From Rhodoferax sp. (lineage in GTDB: Bacteria > Pseudomonadota > Gammaproteobacteria > Burkholderiales > Burkholderiaceae_C): a stretch of 64,000 nucleotides of DNA. The notes under the pieces were generated by a model. The model saw only the letters and a program-made list of their open reading frames with translations. It made no database searches and was not told where the DNA came from. Of this stretch, positions 36,796 to 47,717 are shown piece by piece. Made by a program: the position numbers and the translations under genes. The DNA lies in NCBI RefSeq assembly GCF_030653815.1, contig NZ_JAURYQ010000041.1:1-64000 (forward strand), read 5' to 3'. Numbering within the stretch: the first letter of the stretch is position 1; every line of letters starts with the position of its first letter.

Positions 36796-38298
36796 TCAGG
36801 CCAGTTTTTGCAACAACAGTGCGTTGACCTGCTGCGGGTTGGCTTTGCCTTGGCTGCCCTTCATGATCTGACCCACCAGCGCATTCAGTGCCTTGGAATT
36901 GCCGGCACGGAATTCGGCCACATTCTTCGGGTTGGCCGTCAGCACGGCATCGACTATTTTTTCCAAAGCGCCGGTGTCGTTCATCTGCTTGAGACCCTTG
37001 GCCTCGATGATGGCATCGACCGTGCTCTCGGGCGCCGACCACAGCACATCGAGCACCTGGCGCGCGGCGTTGTTGGAGATGGTGCCGTCCTGGATGCGAG
37101 TCACGAGTTGCGCCAGCTGCGCTGGCGTGACCGGGCAAGCGCTGATGTCGACTTCAGCCATATTGAGCCGGCGCGAGACCTCGCCCATGATCCAGTTGCC
37201 GACCAGCTTGGCTTGGCCACAGGCCTGGGTGGCCGCTTCAAAATAGGCCGCCACCTCGCGGCTTTGCGTCAGCGTCGTGGCGTCATAGTCCGACAGGCCG
37301 TAGTCGGTGACAAAACGCTGCGCCATCACGCGCGGTAGCTCGGTCATGTCGCGGCGCACGCGTTCCACCCACTCGCGGGCGATCACCAGCGGCGGCAGAT
37401 CGGGGTCGGGGAAATAGCGGTAATCGGCGGCGTCTTCCTTGGTGCGCATGGCGCGCGTCTCACCCGTGTCAGGGTTGAACAGCACGGTGGCCTGCTGAAT
37501 CGCACGGCCATCTTCCAGCTCTTCAATTTGCCAGCGAATTTCAAAGTCGATGGCCTGCTGCATGAACTTGAAGCTGTTCAGGTTCTTGATCTCACGCCGG
37601 GTGCCGAACGCGGCACCGGGTTTGCGCACCGACACATTGGCATCGCAGCGGAACGAGCCTTCCTGCATGTTGCCGTCGCAAATGCCGATCCAGGTGACGA
37701 TCTTGTGCAGTTCCTTGGCATAGGCCACGGCCTCGGCACTGGAGCGCATGTCGGGCTCGGTCACGATCTCCAGCAGCGGTGTGCCGGCGCGGTTCAGGTC
37801 GATGCCAGTCTGGCCGATGAAGTCTTCGTGCAGCGACTTGCCGGCGTCTTCTTCGAGATGGGCGCGCACCAGGCGCACCGATTTTTTCTCCAGCACCGCA
37901 TCAAGGCCTTTTCCACTTTCCAGGTAAAACTCCACCGCGCCGCCCTGCACCACCGGAATCTCGAACTGGCTGATCTGGTAGCCCTTGGGCAGGTCGGGGT
38001 AGAAGTAGTTCTTGCGGGCAAACACGCTGCGCTCGGCAATGTGCGAGCCCACGGCCAGACCGAATTCAATGGCACGCTCCACCGCGCCCTTGTTCATCAC
38101 CGGCAGGGTGCCGGGCAGGGCCAGGTCCACAGCGCAGGCCTGGGTGTTGGGCTCGGCGCCAAAGGCGGTCGGCGCGCGGCTGAAAATCTTGGACTGGGTG
38201 GAGAGCTGGGCGTGGGTTTCGAAGCCGATGACGACCTCATAACCCATGATCAGCAGAGACGAGGTGACAGGTTTGTCATCTTGGAAAGTGGTGCTCAT
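36796..38298 (-). CDS. gatB: Glu-tRNA(Gln)/Asp-tRNA(Asn) amidotransferase subunit B
   Basis: A 500-residue subunit binding the mischarged tRNA and phosphorylating it in the transamidation pathway. The N-terminal [19 protein letters not shown], the metal/ATP region with [19 protein letters not shown], and the C-terminal YqeY-like tail ([22 protein letters not shown], in segments) identify GatB. ATG at 38298 with AAGGA upstream; a TTG two codons earlier has poorer spacing. It follows gatA by 2 bp in the gatC-gatA-gatB operon. Confidence 0.95.
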   Translation of the reverse strand: MSTTFQDDKPVTSSLLIMGYEVVIGFETHAQLSTQSKIFSRAPTAFGAEPNTQACAVDLALPGTLPVMNKGAVERAIEFGLAVGSHIAERSVFARKNYFYPDLPKGYQISQFEIPVVQGGAVEFYLESGKGLDAVLEKKSVRLVRAHLEEDAGKSLHEDFIGQTGIDLNRAGTPLLEIVTEPDMRSSAEAVAYAKELHKIVTWIGICDGNMQEGSFRCDANVSVRKPGAAFGTRREIKNLNSFKFMQQAIDFEIRWQIEELEDGRAIQQATVLFNPDTGETRAMRTKEDAADYRYFPDPDLPPLVIAREWVERVRRDMTELPRVMAQRFVTDYGLSDYDATTLTQSREVAAYFEAATQACGQAKLVGNWIMGEVSRRLNMAEVDISACPVTPAQLAQLVTRIQDGTISNNAARQVLDVLWSAPESTVDAIIEAKGLKQMNDTGALEKIVDAVLTANPKNVAEFRAGNSKALNALVGQIMKGSQGKANPQQVNALLLQKLA

Positions 38299-38300
38299 CT

Positions 38301-39785
38301 TCAAATTCCTTGCGCTGAATCAGCAGGTTTCGCGGTGTGCCAGTCAGTGGCTTGCTGGAAGCGGTGCGCCACGTTCAGGAGGCGCGATTCTGTGAGGTAG
38401 TTGCCGATCAGTTGCAGGCCCACCGGCATGTGGCCGGCGCCAAAACCCACGGGCAGGCTCATGCCGGGCAAGCCCGCCAGCGAGGCGGGCAGGGTGAAGA
38501 TGTCGGCCAGGTAGTCGGTCAGGGGGTCGCTGTGGCCGCCAAGCTTCCAGGCCACGGTGGGGGCCACCGGCCCGGCAATCACGTCACAGAGCTTGAAGGC
38601 CTGCTGGAAATCGTCGGCAATCATGCGGCGGATTTTTTGCGCCTGCAGGTAGTAGGCATCGTAATAGCCGTGGCTCAGCACGTAGGTGCCGATCATGATG
38701 CGGCGCTTCACCTCGTCGCCAAAACCCTGGTCGCGGGTTTGCAGGTACATGTCGTTGAGGTCGGTGTACTGATTGGCCCGAAAACCGAACTTGACACCGT
38801 CGAAGCGGCTCAGGTTGCTCGACGCCTCGGCCGGCGCAATGATGTAGTAGACCGGAATCGACAGCTCGGTGCGCGGCAGCGAAATGGGCACCAGTCTGGC
38901 GCCAAGTTGTTCGAATTCCTTCAGGGCGGCCTCCACGGCGGCGCGCACATCGGGGGCCAGGCCGGCGCCGAAAAATTCGGCCGGAATGCCGATGCGCAGC
39001 CCGGCCAGATCGGCGTTGAGGCTGCGGCTGAAGTCTTCAGCAGGCACGTCGAGAGAAGTGGAATCACGGTCGGGGTCGGGACCGCACATGGCGCTCAGCA
39101 GCAGGGCGCAGTCTTCGGCGCTGCGCGCCATGGGGCCGGCCTGGTCGAGGCTGGAGGCGAAGGCCACCATGCCGTAACGCGAGGCCCGACCATAGGTGGG
39201 CTTGATGCCGGTGACACCGCAGAACGACGCGGGTTGGCGGATCGAGCCACCGGTGTCGGTGCCGGTGGCCGCCGGTGTCAGGCGGGCGGCCACGGCGGCG
39301 GCACTGCCACCCGAGGAGCCACCAGGGGTACAGGACAGATCCCAGGGATTTTTGACCGGGCCATAGGCCGAGTTTTCATTGGCCGAGCCCATGGCGAACT
39401 CGTCGCAGTTGAGCTTGCCCAGGGTCACGGCACCCGCCTGCGCCAGCCTGGCGACCACCGTGGCGTCAAACGGTGACTGATAGCCCTGGAGCATTCTGGA
39501 GCCGGCCGTGGTGGCGAAATCGCGCGTCACAAAGATGTCCTTGTGTGCCAGTGGCACGCCAGCCAAAGGCCCGGCGTTGCCCTCGGTCAGGCGGGCATCG
39601 GCAGCACGGGCCTGGGCCAGCGTGACCTCCGGTTGCAGGTCGAGGAAGGCACCGAGCTCGGTGTGTTGCGCGGCGCGGGCCAGAAAATGCTCGGCCGCTT
39701 CAACCGCCGAGACTTTGCGCGTGGACAAAAGTGTGGCCAGTTGGGCCACCGTCAGATCATGCAGATCAGAGGAAATTTGCGTCAT
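38301..39785 (-). CDS. gatA: Glu-tRNA(Gln)/Asp-tRNA(Asn) amidotransferase subunit A
   Basis: A 494-residue amidase that releases ammonia from glutamine for transfer to the mischarged tRNA. The Ser-cisSer-Lys triad is visible: K82 in LAHKDIF, S157 in TPGGSSGGS and S181 in DTGGSIRQP. The C-terminal half is normal for the family. It lies between gatC (20 bp) and gatB (2 bp) on the same strand, so the heterotrimer is made from one transcript. Confidence 0.96.
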   Translation of the reverse strand: MTQISSDLHDLTVAQLATLLSTRKVSAVEAAEHFLARAAQHTELGAFLDLQPEVTLAQARAADARLTEGNAGPLAGVPLAHKDIFVTRDFATTAGSRMLQGYQSPFDATVVARLAQAGAVTLGKLNCDEFAMGSANENSAYGPVKNPWDLSCTPGGSSGGSAAAVAARLTPAATGTDTGGSIRQPASFCGVTGIKPTYGRASRYGMVAFASSLDQAGPMARSAEDCALLLSAMCGPDPDRDSTSLDVPAEDFSRSLNADLAGLRIGIPAEFFGAGLAPDVRAAVEAALKEFEQLGARLVPISLPRTELSIPVYYIIAPAEASSNLSRFDGVKFGFRANQYTDLNDMYLQTRDQGFGDEVKRRIMIGTYVLSHGYYDAYYLQAQKIRRMIADDFQQAFKLCDVIAGPVAPTVAWKLGGHSDPLTDYLADIFTLPASLAGLPGMSLPVGFGAGHMPVGLQLIGNYLTESRLLNVAHRFQQATDWHTAKPADSAQGI

Positions 39786-39805
39786 GGGAAGGTGTTCTTT
39801 TTGGT

Positions 39806-40105
39806 TTATTCAATCACCCGGGGCACCAGAAACAGGCCGGCATCGCGCGCTGGCGCGTTGCGCATATTGGCTTCGCGCTGGTTGGGCTCGCTGGCGATGT
39901 CAGCGCGCAGGCGCAGCGCCACATCCCCCATGATCTCCACGGGGTGGGCCAACGGAACGATGCCGCTGGTGTCCACGGCGCGCATCTTTTCCACAATGCC
40001 GAAAAAATCATTGAGTTGGGTGCACAGGCGGGTGCGCTCGTCCGGCGCCAAGCCAAGACGGGCCAAATGGGCCAGGCGGTCAATATCAGCGGTAGAAAGT
40101 GACAT
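39806..40105 (-). CDS. gatC: Glu-tRNA(Gln)/Asp-tRNA(Asn) amidotransferase subunit C
   Basis: A 99-residue stabilising subunit that wraps GatA. Family features: [18 protein letters not shown] near the start, [19 protein letters not shown] in the middle and the terminal [11 protein letters not shown]. The ATG at 40105 gives the normal length. First gene of gatCAB, divergent from mreB across a 200 bp spacer. Confidence 0.94.
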   Translation of the reverse strand: MSLSTADIDRLAHLARLGLAPDERTRLCTQLNDFFGIVEKMRAVDTSGIVPLAHPVEIMGDVALRLRADIASEPNQREANMRNAPARDAGLFLVPRVIE

Positions 40106-40263
40106 GAGGGTTCGATCGAAACAGGGTGTAAATGTGGGCCATCTGCTGGCGTTCTGCAGAGTTATGCACAGGCAATAGGGTATTATCCATCCCTTGAGCG
40201 GCAGCGCGCGCCAGCACGTCCTTAAGCCCAAAATTAACCCATTTTGAACCCGTTACCCGGTGA

Positions 40264-41349
<1,086 letters not shown>

Positions 41350-41364
41350 GCGGGCCAGACAGCG

Positions 41365-42285
41365 ATGCCACTCGGTACGCTGGACGGCACGCCACCGCCA
41401 TTTTTCAGGCAGGGCCCGTCGGCACTGTCCAAACTGGTATTTTTCGGCGCACTGGCGCTGCTGCTGATGGTGGCCGATCTGCGTTTTCATGTGATCCAGC
41501 CCTTGCGCAGCGTGATTGCCACGGCGCTGTACCCGGTGCAATGGCTGGTGCTGCGCCCCATCATCTGGGGCCAGGGCGGCAGCCAGTATTTCGAATCCCT
41601 CAACCGTTCCCAGGCCAGCGAAGCGGCAGCCCAGTACCAACTTGGCCTGCAGTCCCAGCGCGCCCAGCAGGTGGAGCAACTCACGCTCGAGAACGTGCGC
41701 CTGCGGGCCTTGCTTGACATGCGTGCGCGCGTCAACACGCCGGCCCTGGCGGCACAGGTGCTGTATGACGCTGCCGACCCCTACACCCGCAAAGTCATCA
41801 TCGACAAGGGCGCGCTGCAGGCGGTGGCGGCCGGCGCGCCGGTGCTCGACGAGGTCGGCATTCTGGGCCAGGTGACCCGGGTGTATCCGATGGTGAGCGA
41901 AGTCACCCTGATCACCGACCCCGACCAGGCCATCCCCGTGCTCAACACACGCACCGGTGCCCGCGGACTGGCCTTTGGCAACAGCAGCCTGAGCAGCGGC
42001 ACGCTGGAGTTGCGTTACATGGATGCCCATGTCGACATGGCCGCCGGTGACCTGCTGACCACCAGCGGTGTCGATGGCATCTATCCGCCCGGCCTGCAGG
42101 TGGGTCGCGTGCTGAAAATGGAACGCCGCGCCGATTCGGCGTTTGCCCGCATCACGGCCCAGCCCATCGCCCGGCTGGATGGCAGCCTGCATGTGCTGGT
42201 GCTGCAGCCGCTGGCCGGGCAGCTGCCAGCCCGACCCGACGCGCCGGCCGAGCCCGGGCGCGGCAGGAAGGTGGGTAAGCCATGA
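41365..42285 (+). CDS. mreC: Rod-shape protein MreC
   Basis: A 306-residue bitopic membrane protein. One transmembrane helix at about 24-44, then a coiled coil (about 75-110) and the periplasmic beta-rich MreC domain (AAQVLYDAADPYTRKVIIDKG, then VGILGQVTRV and LRYMDAHVDMAAGDLLTTSG). It links MreB to periplasmic wall enzymes. It lies 15 bp after mreB, and its stop overlaps the mreD start by 4 bp. The last ~20 residues are proline- and arginine-rich and probably unstructured. Confidence 0.95.
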   Translation: MPLGTLDGTPPPFFRQGPSALSKLVFFGALALLLMVADLRFHVIQPLRSVIATALYPVQWLVLRPIIWGQGGSQYFESLNRSQASEAAAQYQLGLQSQRAQQVEQLTLENVRLRALLDMRARVNTPALAAQVLYDAADPYTRKVIIDKGALQAVAAGAPVLDEVGILGQVTRVYPMVSEVTLITDPDQAIPVLNTRTGARGLAFGNSSLSSGTLELRYMDAHVDMAAGDLLTTSGVDGIYPPGLQVGRVLKMERRADSAFARITAQPIARLDGSLHVLVLQPLAGQLPARPDAPAEPGRGRKVGKP

Positions 42286-42812
42286 TCATGCCGCGCGGTC
42301 AGCAGTTGCTGCTGCCGGCGAGCTCGCTGTTCATCTGGAGCAGCTTGCTGGTCGCGCTGGGCGGCAACATGCTGCTCAACATGGGCTTGATCGGGCGCGC
42401 CGCCTGGCACCCCGACCTGTTGGCGCTGGTGCTGGTGTTCTGGACCATCCACCAGCCACTGCGGGTGGGCATGACGGCGGCTTTTGTGCTCGGTCTGGGC
42501 ATGGATGTGCACCAGAGTGCGCTGCTCGGGCAGCACGCCCTGGCTTATGCGGTGTTGAGTTTCCTGGCCATCGCCATGCACCGCCGCCTGCTGTGGTTCA
42601 GCGTGCCGTCGCAGGCCGCGCAAGTGCTGCCCCTGTTCGTGGCGGCCCATGCCCTGACGCTGCTGGTGCGCTTGATTGCCGGCGATGATTTTCCGGGCTG
42701 GTCAATGCTGCTGGCGCCGGTTCTGGAGGCGCTGTTGTGGCCGGTCGTGAGCGTGGTGCTGCTGTCACCGCAAAAGCGCGCCCCCAATCCGGATGCCAAC
42801 CGGCCGCTGTGA
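42282..42812 (+). CDS. mreD: Rod-shape protein MreD
   Basis: A 176-residue integral membrane protein with about five or six helices and the conserved ALVLVFWTIHQPLRVGMTAAFVLGLGMD region. It belongs to the elongasome with MreC and PBP2. The start overlaps mreC by 4 bp (ATGA). Identification rests on length, hydrophobic pattern and position, which together are convincing. Confidence 0.93.
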   Translation: MIMPRGQQLLLPASSLFIWSSLLVALGGNMLLNMGLIGRAAWHPDLLALVLVFWTIHQPLRVGMTAAFVLGLGMDVHQSALLGQHALAYAVLSFLAIAMHRRLLWFSVPSQAAQVLPLFVAAHALTLLVRLIAGDDFPGWSMLLAPVLEALLWPVVSVVLLSPQKRAPNPDANRPL

Positions 42813-42845
42813 GCGCCGTGGTCACGTTCTCCTGCTGAAGCGCGC

Positions 42846-44873
42846 ATGAAGATCATCCGCAATGTTCAACTTGAACTGGCCCGCTTTCGCCTGCGGGTGC
42901 TGGTGGCCAGCGTGGTGGTGTTGCTGTGTTTCGGGCTGCTGGCCGCACGGCTTTTTTATCTGCAGGTGCTGCGCCATGACGACTTGCGCGCCCAAGCTGA
43001 AAACAACCGCACGGCCGTGGTGCCGATCGTGCCCAACCGGGGCCTGATCCTGGACCGCAACGGCATCGTGCTGGCCACCAATTATTCGGCTTACACGCTG
43101 GAGCTCACGCCAGCCAAAGTGCCTGACCTGACGCAGACCATTGACGAACTGGCGCAAATTCTGGAGATCACGCCACGCGACCGGCGCCGTTTCAAGAAGC
43201 TGCGCGAAGAGGGCAAGAGTTTCGAGTCGATCCCCTTGCGCAGCCGCCTCACCGACGAAGAAGTGGCGCGCTTCGCCGCCCAGCGTTACCGTTTTCCCGG
43301 GGTCGACATCAAGGCGCGGCTGTTTCGCAACTATCCGTATGGTGAGCTGGCCAGCCATGTGATTGGCTACATCGGGCGCATCAACGTGGCAGAAAAGGAA
43401 AAACTCGAGGAGTCGGATGACGCCGCCAATTACCGCGGCACCGAGTACATTGGCAAGCTCGGCGTCGAGCAAAGTTTCGAGGCGCAACTGCACGGCGTCA
43501 CCGGCATCGACGCCATGGAAACTTCTGCGGGCGGCCGGGCCACCCGGCGCCTGTCCAGCCAGTCCTCGACCCCCGGGCAAACCGTCAAGCTGTCGATTGA
43601 CATCAAGCTGCAGCAACTGATTGAAGACATGTTTGGCGAGCGCCGCGGGGCGCTGGTGGCGCTGGACCCGAAAACCGGCGAGGTGCTGGCGTTTGTCAGC
43701 AAGCCCACCTTCGATCCGAACCTGTTTGTCGAGGGCATCGACCACGAAAGCTGGCAAGGGCTCAACGAGTCGATCGACAAGCCGCTGCTGAACCGGGCGC
43801 TGCGTGGCACCTACCCGCCGGGCTCCACCTACAAGCCCTTCATGGCGCTGGCGGCCCTGACGACGGGCAAGCGCACGGCCAGCATGCAGATCAACGACCC
43901 GGGTTTCTACATGTTCGGCGGCCACCGCTTTGGCAGCCCTGAAAACGAGCGCGGCGGCATCATGGACATGCACCGCGCCATCGTCGAGTCGAGCAACGTG
44001 TACTTTTATTCGCTGGCCAACGAACTGGGCGTCGAGGCCATGCACGACTTCATGAAGCCACTGGGCTTCGGCCAGCTCACCGGCATTGACATTCAGGGCG
44101 AAGTGCGCGGGGTGCTGCCCAACCAGGCATGGAAGCGCAATTACTTCAAGCGCCCGGAGCAGCAGCGCTGGTACGCGGGTGAGACCATCTCGCTGGGCAT
44201 TGGCCAGGGCTACAACAGTTTCACCATGTTGCAGCTGGCGCAGGCCACGGCGATATTGGCCAACAATGGCATCAAGCACGCGCCGCAACTGGTGCTGGCA
44301 ACGCAGGATGCCAGCGCCCAGGTCAGCGTACCGGTGGTGCCCCAGCCTGCCGAAAATCTGGGTTTCAAGCCCGAGCACCTTGACACCATTCGCCGCGCCA
44401 TGGTGGGCGTGACGCAAGACGGCACCTCGCGCCGCGTGTTTGCCGGAGCCGGCTACCTCAGTGGTGGCAAAACCGGCACCGCGCAGGCCGTGTCGCTTGG
44501 CCGGAACGAAAAATACAACGCCGCCCGCATGGAAGAGCGCCAGCGCGACCACGCGCTCTACATTGCTTTTGCCCCGGCTGAAGATCCCAAAATGGCGATC
44601 GCCGTGATTGTCGAAAACGCCGGTTTTGGCTCGGTCTCTGCGGCACCCATGGCGCGGCGCGCTTTTGATTACTGGTTGCTGGGCCAGTACCCGAGCGACG
44701 AGGATTTGGCGCTGGTGCGCAAGGGATTGGCCTCGGCGCCGGTGGGGCAGCCGCGCGTGGCGGCCAACGTTCCCTGGCCGCGCGTCGCGCAAGCCACACC
44801 AGCGGCTCCGGCCGTGTCAGCGCCTGCTGCCGTGGCCGGCGTTGCTTCAGCCCCGGTGCTTGCCCCGCGCTGA
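42846..44873 (+). CDS. mrdA: Penicillin-binding protein 2 (peptidoglycan transpeptidase)
   Basis: A 675-residue class B PBP. N-terminal transmembrane anchor about 18-40, dimerisation domain with RGLILDRNG, and transpeptidase domain with catalytic S327 in GSTYKPF, the SxN motif in VESSNVYF and KTG in SGGKTGTAQ. It crosslinks side-wall peptidoglycan with RodA. The final ~45 residues are an alanine/proline-rich tail. The usual next gene, rodA, is not present here; a convergent sulfite-exporter-like gene follows. Confidence 0.95.
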   Translation: MKIIRNVQLELARFRLRVLVASVVVLLCFGLLAARLFYLQVLRHDDLRAQAENNRTAVVPIVPNRGLILDRNGIVLATNYSAYTLELTPAKVPDLTQTIDELAQILEITPRDRRRFKKLREEGKSFESIPLRSRLTDEEVARFAAQRYRFPGVDIKARLFRNYPYGELASHVIGYIGRINVAEKEKLEESDDAANYRGTEYIGKLGVEQSFEAQLHGVTGIDAMETSAGGRATRRLSSQSSTPGQTVKLSIDIKLQQLIEDMFGERRGALVALDPKTGEVLAFVSKPTFDPNLFVEGIDHESWQGLNESIDKPLLNRALRGTYPPGSTYKPFMALAALTTGKRTASMQINDPGFYMFGGHRFGSPENERGGIMDMHRAIVESSNVYFYSLANELGVEAMHDFMKPLGFGQLTGIDIQGEVRGVLPNQAWKRNYFKRPEQQRWYAGETISLGIGQGYNSFTMLQLAQATAILANNGIKHAPQLVLATQDASAQVSVPVVPQPAENLGFKPEHLDTIRRAMVGVTQDGTSRRVFAGAGYLSGGKTGTAQAVSLGRNEKYNAARMEERQRDHALYIAFAPAEDPKMAIAVIVENAGFGSVSAAPMARRAFDYWLLGQYPSDEDLALVRKGLASAPVGQPRVAANVPWPRVAQATPAAPAVSAPAAVAGVASAPVLAPR

Positions 44874-44892
44874 GGCAACCCAGGGGCCATTT

Positions 44893-44912
44893 AACGTGCT
44901 CTGACACCAACT
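44893..44912 (-). repeat. Remnant right arm of the palindromic repeat, copy F
   Basis: Only the right-hand part survives (ACGTGCTCTGACACCAACT, one base different from the common form), between the convergent mrdA and TauE-like genes. The stop codon of the TauE-like gene lies at its edge. Looks like a decayed or truncated copy. Confidence 0.6.
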
Positions 44913-45669
44913 ATTTCAGAAACGCGTCATAACTGGTCTTGAGGATCAGGGCGCTGACCACCAGCATAAATACGACGCGCACGAAACCTGTGCCATGCTT
45001 GAGCGCCAGCCGGGTGCCGAGCAGACTGCCCACCACATTGGCCAGCGCCATGACCAGCACAAAATGCCACCAGATGTGACCCTTGGCAACGAACAGCGCC
45101 AGGGCCGACAGGTTGGTGGCGGTGTTGACCAGCTTGGCCGACGCCGAGGCGCTCAAGAAGTCGTAGCCCAGCAGACGGACAAACAGGAAGACCAGAAAGC
45201 TGCCAGTGCCCGGTCCAAAAAACCCATCGTAAAAACCGATCACGGCACCAATCCCGGCGGCGACGAGTTGTTCCTGCAAACCGGAGTAGTTGGGTGCATG
45301 GGTGCGCCCGAGCTCCTTTTTGGCCAAGGTGTAGAGCAGGACCACCAACAGCACAAAGGGCAGGACCTTGCGCAGGAAGTCGGGCGACACCACGGTGACC
45401 AGCCAGGCGCCGGCAAAAGAGGCCAGCAGCCCGGCGCTGGCGGCGGGCAGCAGTGCGGCCCAGCGCATCTGGACCTGTCGGCTGTATTGCCAGCTGGCCA
45501 TGGCCGTGCCCCACACCGAGGCCCCTTTGTTGGTGCCGAACAGCGTGGCTGGAGGTGCCGTGGGGAAAGTGGCAAACAGGGCCGGGATCAGAATCAGGCC
45601 GCCACCACCGACGATGGAATCGACAAAACCGGCAAACAGCGAGGCAACAGAGACGATGAGCAATTCCAT
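44911..45669 (-). CDS. TauE/SafE-family sulfite/sulfonate exporter-like protein
   Basis: A 252-residue membrane protein with about eight hydrophobic helices. Two homologous motifs of the family are present: FVDSIVGGGGLILIPAL near residues 15-31 and GFYDGFFGPGTGSFLVF in the second half. Proteins of this family export sulfite or organosulfur anions, or have unknown substrates. ATG at 45669 is the first with family homology. It lies on the minus strand with a terminator upstream, so it has its own promoter. Confidence 0.88.
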   Translation of the reverse strand: MELLIVSVASLFAGFVDSIVGGGGLILIPALFATFPTAPPATLFGTNKGASVWGTAMASWQYSRQVQMRWAALLPAASAGLLASFAGAWLVTVVSPDFLRKVLPFVLLVVLLYTLAKKELGRTHAPNYSGLQEQLVAAGIGAVIGFYDGFFGPGTGSFLVFLFVRLLGYDFLSASASAKLVNTATNLSALALFVAKGHIWWHFVLVMALANVVGSLLGTRLALKHGTGFVRVVFMLVVSALILKTSYDAFLK

Positions 45670-45701
45670 GGCCACATTGTCATGGATAGGAATCAGCGCA
45701 T

Positions 45702-45735
45702 AAAAAAAGGCACCGGGGTTGCCGGTGCCTTTTTT
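45702..45735 (-). terminator. Intrinsic terminator, near-symmetrical
   Basis: GGCACCGG (45709-45716) and CCGGTGCC (45722-45729) form an 8 bp stem with a 5-base loop, flanked by seven A on the left and six T on the right. It works in both directions; on the minus strand it ends the GMC oxidoreductase transcript before the TauE-like gene. Confidence 0.85.
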
Positions 45736-45783
45736 CTGTTTGTTTTTCGACCCTTGCGGGCATGATCTCCTGGGGCCTTTCGC

Positions 45784-45810
45784 TGGGGTCAGCACATGTC
45801 TGACCTTGCG
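45784..45810 (-). repeat. Short-loop variant of the palindromic repeat, copy G
   Basis: TGGGGTCAG, a seven-base loop CACATGT, and CTGACC followed by TTGCG. The flanks match the inverted orientation of copy A, but the inner hairpin is missing, leaving a simple stem-loop. It lies downstream of the GMC gene on the minus strand, before the terminator. Confidence 0.65.
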
Positions 45811-45897
45811 ATGACTGGCACTATATGTGTCGATCTGGTGCAAAGCCATCCGGAATAACCCTAGGCCAGGCCCTTTTTGGTGCATGGGTCAGGTTCA

Positions 45898-47574
45898 TCA
45901 CACCCCGGCGCTGATCCAGCGTGCTGCCTTTTCGGCCATCATCAGGGTGGGCGAATTGGTGTTGCCGCTGGTGATGATGGGCATGGCGCCGGCATCGACC
46001 ACGCGCAAGCCGGCAATCACACCGCCCGGGCCGCGCACCCGCAGGTGCGCGTCCAGCACCGCCATTCGGTCCTCCGCGCGGCCCATCTTGGTGGTACCCA
46101 CCGGGTGAAAAATGGTGGTGGCAATGTCGCCGGCCAGGCGGGCCAGGTCGTCATCGCTCTGGTACTGCACGCCGGGCTTGAACTCCTGCGGCTGGTACCT
46201 GGCCAGCGCGGGTTGCGCCACGATGCTGCGCGTCAGGCGCAGCGAATCGGCCGCCACCTTGCGGTCCATGTCGGTGCTCAGGTAGTTGGGCGCAATGGCG
46301 GGCGCCGCCGAGAAGTCGGGCGACTTGATTTGCACGCTGCCCCGGCTGCTGGGGTTGAGGTTGCAGACGCTGGCCGTGAATGCCGGAAAGCTGTGCAGTG
46401 GCTCGCCAAAGGCCTCCAGGCTCAGCGGTTGCACGTGGTACTCCACGTTGGGGTAGGGCTGGCTCGGGTCGCTGCGCGTGAAGGCGCCCAGCTGGCTCGG
46501 CGCCATGCTCATCGGGCCGCTGCGCTTGAACGCATATTCCAGTCCGATCATGGCTTTGCCCCACAGCGAATTGGCCTGCACGTTGAGGGTCTTGACGTCC
46601 TGCACCTTGTACACCGAGCGAATTTGCAGATGGTCCTGCAGGTTGGCGCCGACGCCGGGCGCGTCATGCAGCACCTTGACGCCGTGTTGCTGCAGCAAGG
46701 CCGCCGGGCCGATGCCCGAGAGCTGCAAAATCTGCGGCGAACCGATGCTGCCGGCACTCAAAATCACCTCGTTGGCGGCCTGCACCGCGACCCGGCCGCC
46801 GGGCGTTTGCACCAGGGCGCCGGTGCAGCGCAACTGCCCGTTGGCTTGCGCTTCGATGCTGAGTTTGACCACCTGGGACGAAGTCCAGAGCGTGAAGTTG
46901 GGGCGGCTCATGCAGGTGGGGCGCAAAAAAGCCTTGGCGGTGTTCCAGCGCCAGCCGCTGCGCTGGTTGACCTCAAAATAGCCCACGCCTTCGTTGCTGC
47001 CCTGGTTGAAGTCGTCGCTGGCGGGAATGCCGACCTGCTGGGCAGCCTGGGCAAAGGCGTCGAGCACATCCCAGCGCAGGCGTTGTTTCTCGACCCGCCA
47101 TTCGCCTTTGCCGCCATGAAACTGGCCGAATTTTTTCATATCGTCCTGGGCCGGGCCGGCGGCCGCGCCATCAAGCCGGTAATGGCTTTCATGGGCCATG
47201 AAGTCGGGCAGGCTGTTGTGCCAGCCCCAGGCGTCGTCGCCCGTCAGCTGTGCCCAGGTGTCGTAGTCGCGCGCCTGGCCGCGCATGTAAATCATGCCGT
47301 TGATGCTGCTGCAGCCGCCCAGCACCTTGCCGCGCGGGTAGCGCAGGCGGCGCCCGTTCAGGCCGACATCAGGCTCGGTCTGGTAGAGCCAGTCGGTGCG
47401 CGGGTTGCCGATGCAATACAGGTAACCCACCGGGATGTGGATCCAGTGGTAGTTGTCGGGTCGGCCTGCCTCGATCAGCAGCACGCGTTTGGACGCATCC
47501 TGCGACAAACGGTTGGCCAGCAGGCAACCGGCGGTGCCGGCGCCAATGATGATGTAGTCAAAGGTGGTGCTCAT
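45898..47574 (-). CDS. GMC-family FAD-dependent alcohol/choline dehydrogenase-like oxidoreductase
   Basis: A 558-residue glucose-methanol-choline oxidoreductase. FAD motif DYIIIGAGTAGCLLANRLS at 6-24, GMC signature 1 (GKVLGGCSSINGMIYMRG, about 82-99), signature 2 (GSIGSPQILQLSGIG, about 270-285), and C-terminal catalytic HPVGTTKMG and NTNSPTLMMAEKAA. Members oxidise alcohols, including choline and long-chain alkanols; the substrate cannot be read here. It is monocistronic and divergent from the MlaE-like gene. Confidence 0.9.
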   Translation of the reverse strand: MSTTFDYIIIGAGTAGCLLANRLSQDASKRVLLIEAGRPDNYHWIHIPVGYLYCIGNPRTDWLYQTEPDVGLNGRRLRYPRGKVLGGCSSINGMIYMRGQARDYDTWAQLTGDDAWGWHNSLPDFMAHESHYRLDGAAAGPAQDDMKKFGQFHGGKGEWRVEKQRLRWDVLDAFAQAAQQVGIPASDDFNQGSNEGVGYFEVNQRSGWRWNTAKAFLRPTCMSRPNFTLWTSSQVVKLSIEAQANGQLRCTGALVQTPGGRVAVQAANEVILSAGSIGSPQILQLSGIGPAALLQQHGVKVLHDAPGVGANLQDHLQIRSVYKVQDVKTLNVQANSLWGKAMIGLEYAFKRSGPMSMAPSQLGAFTRSDPSQPYPNVEYHVQPLSLEAFGEPLHSFPAFTASVCNLNPSSRGSVQIKSPDFSAAPAIAPNYLSTDMDRKVAADSLRLTRSIVAQPALARYQPQEFKPGVQYQSDDDLARLAGDIATTIFHPVGTTKMGRAEDRMAVLDAHLRVRGPGGVIAGLRVVDAGAMPIITSGNTNSPTLMMAEKAARWISAGV

Positions 47575-47717
47575 GGCGGATGTCTCTCATTTGCTTTTGT
47601 GCGCGGCGTGGTTCTTGCCTTGTTCGTGCAGGCATTTTGCCGCAGGTTGTTGTGAGCGTCGGAAAACCTGACCCCGTGCCAGTTGCCGTTACCATTCCGG
47701 ACTTATGCCGTGACACC

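Noticed and set aside
40162..40170. TTATGCACA in the gatC-mreB spacer as a DnaA box
   Set aside because: A single one-mismatch site without neighbours, 13 kb from dnaA; likely chance or unrelated.
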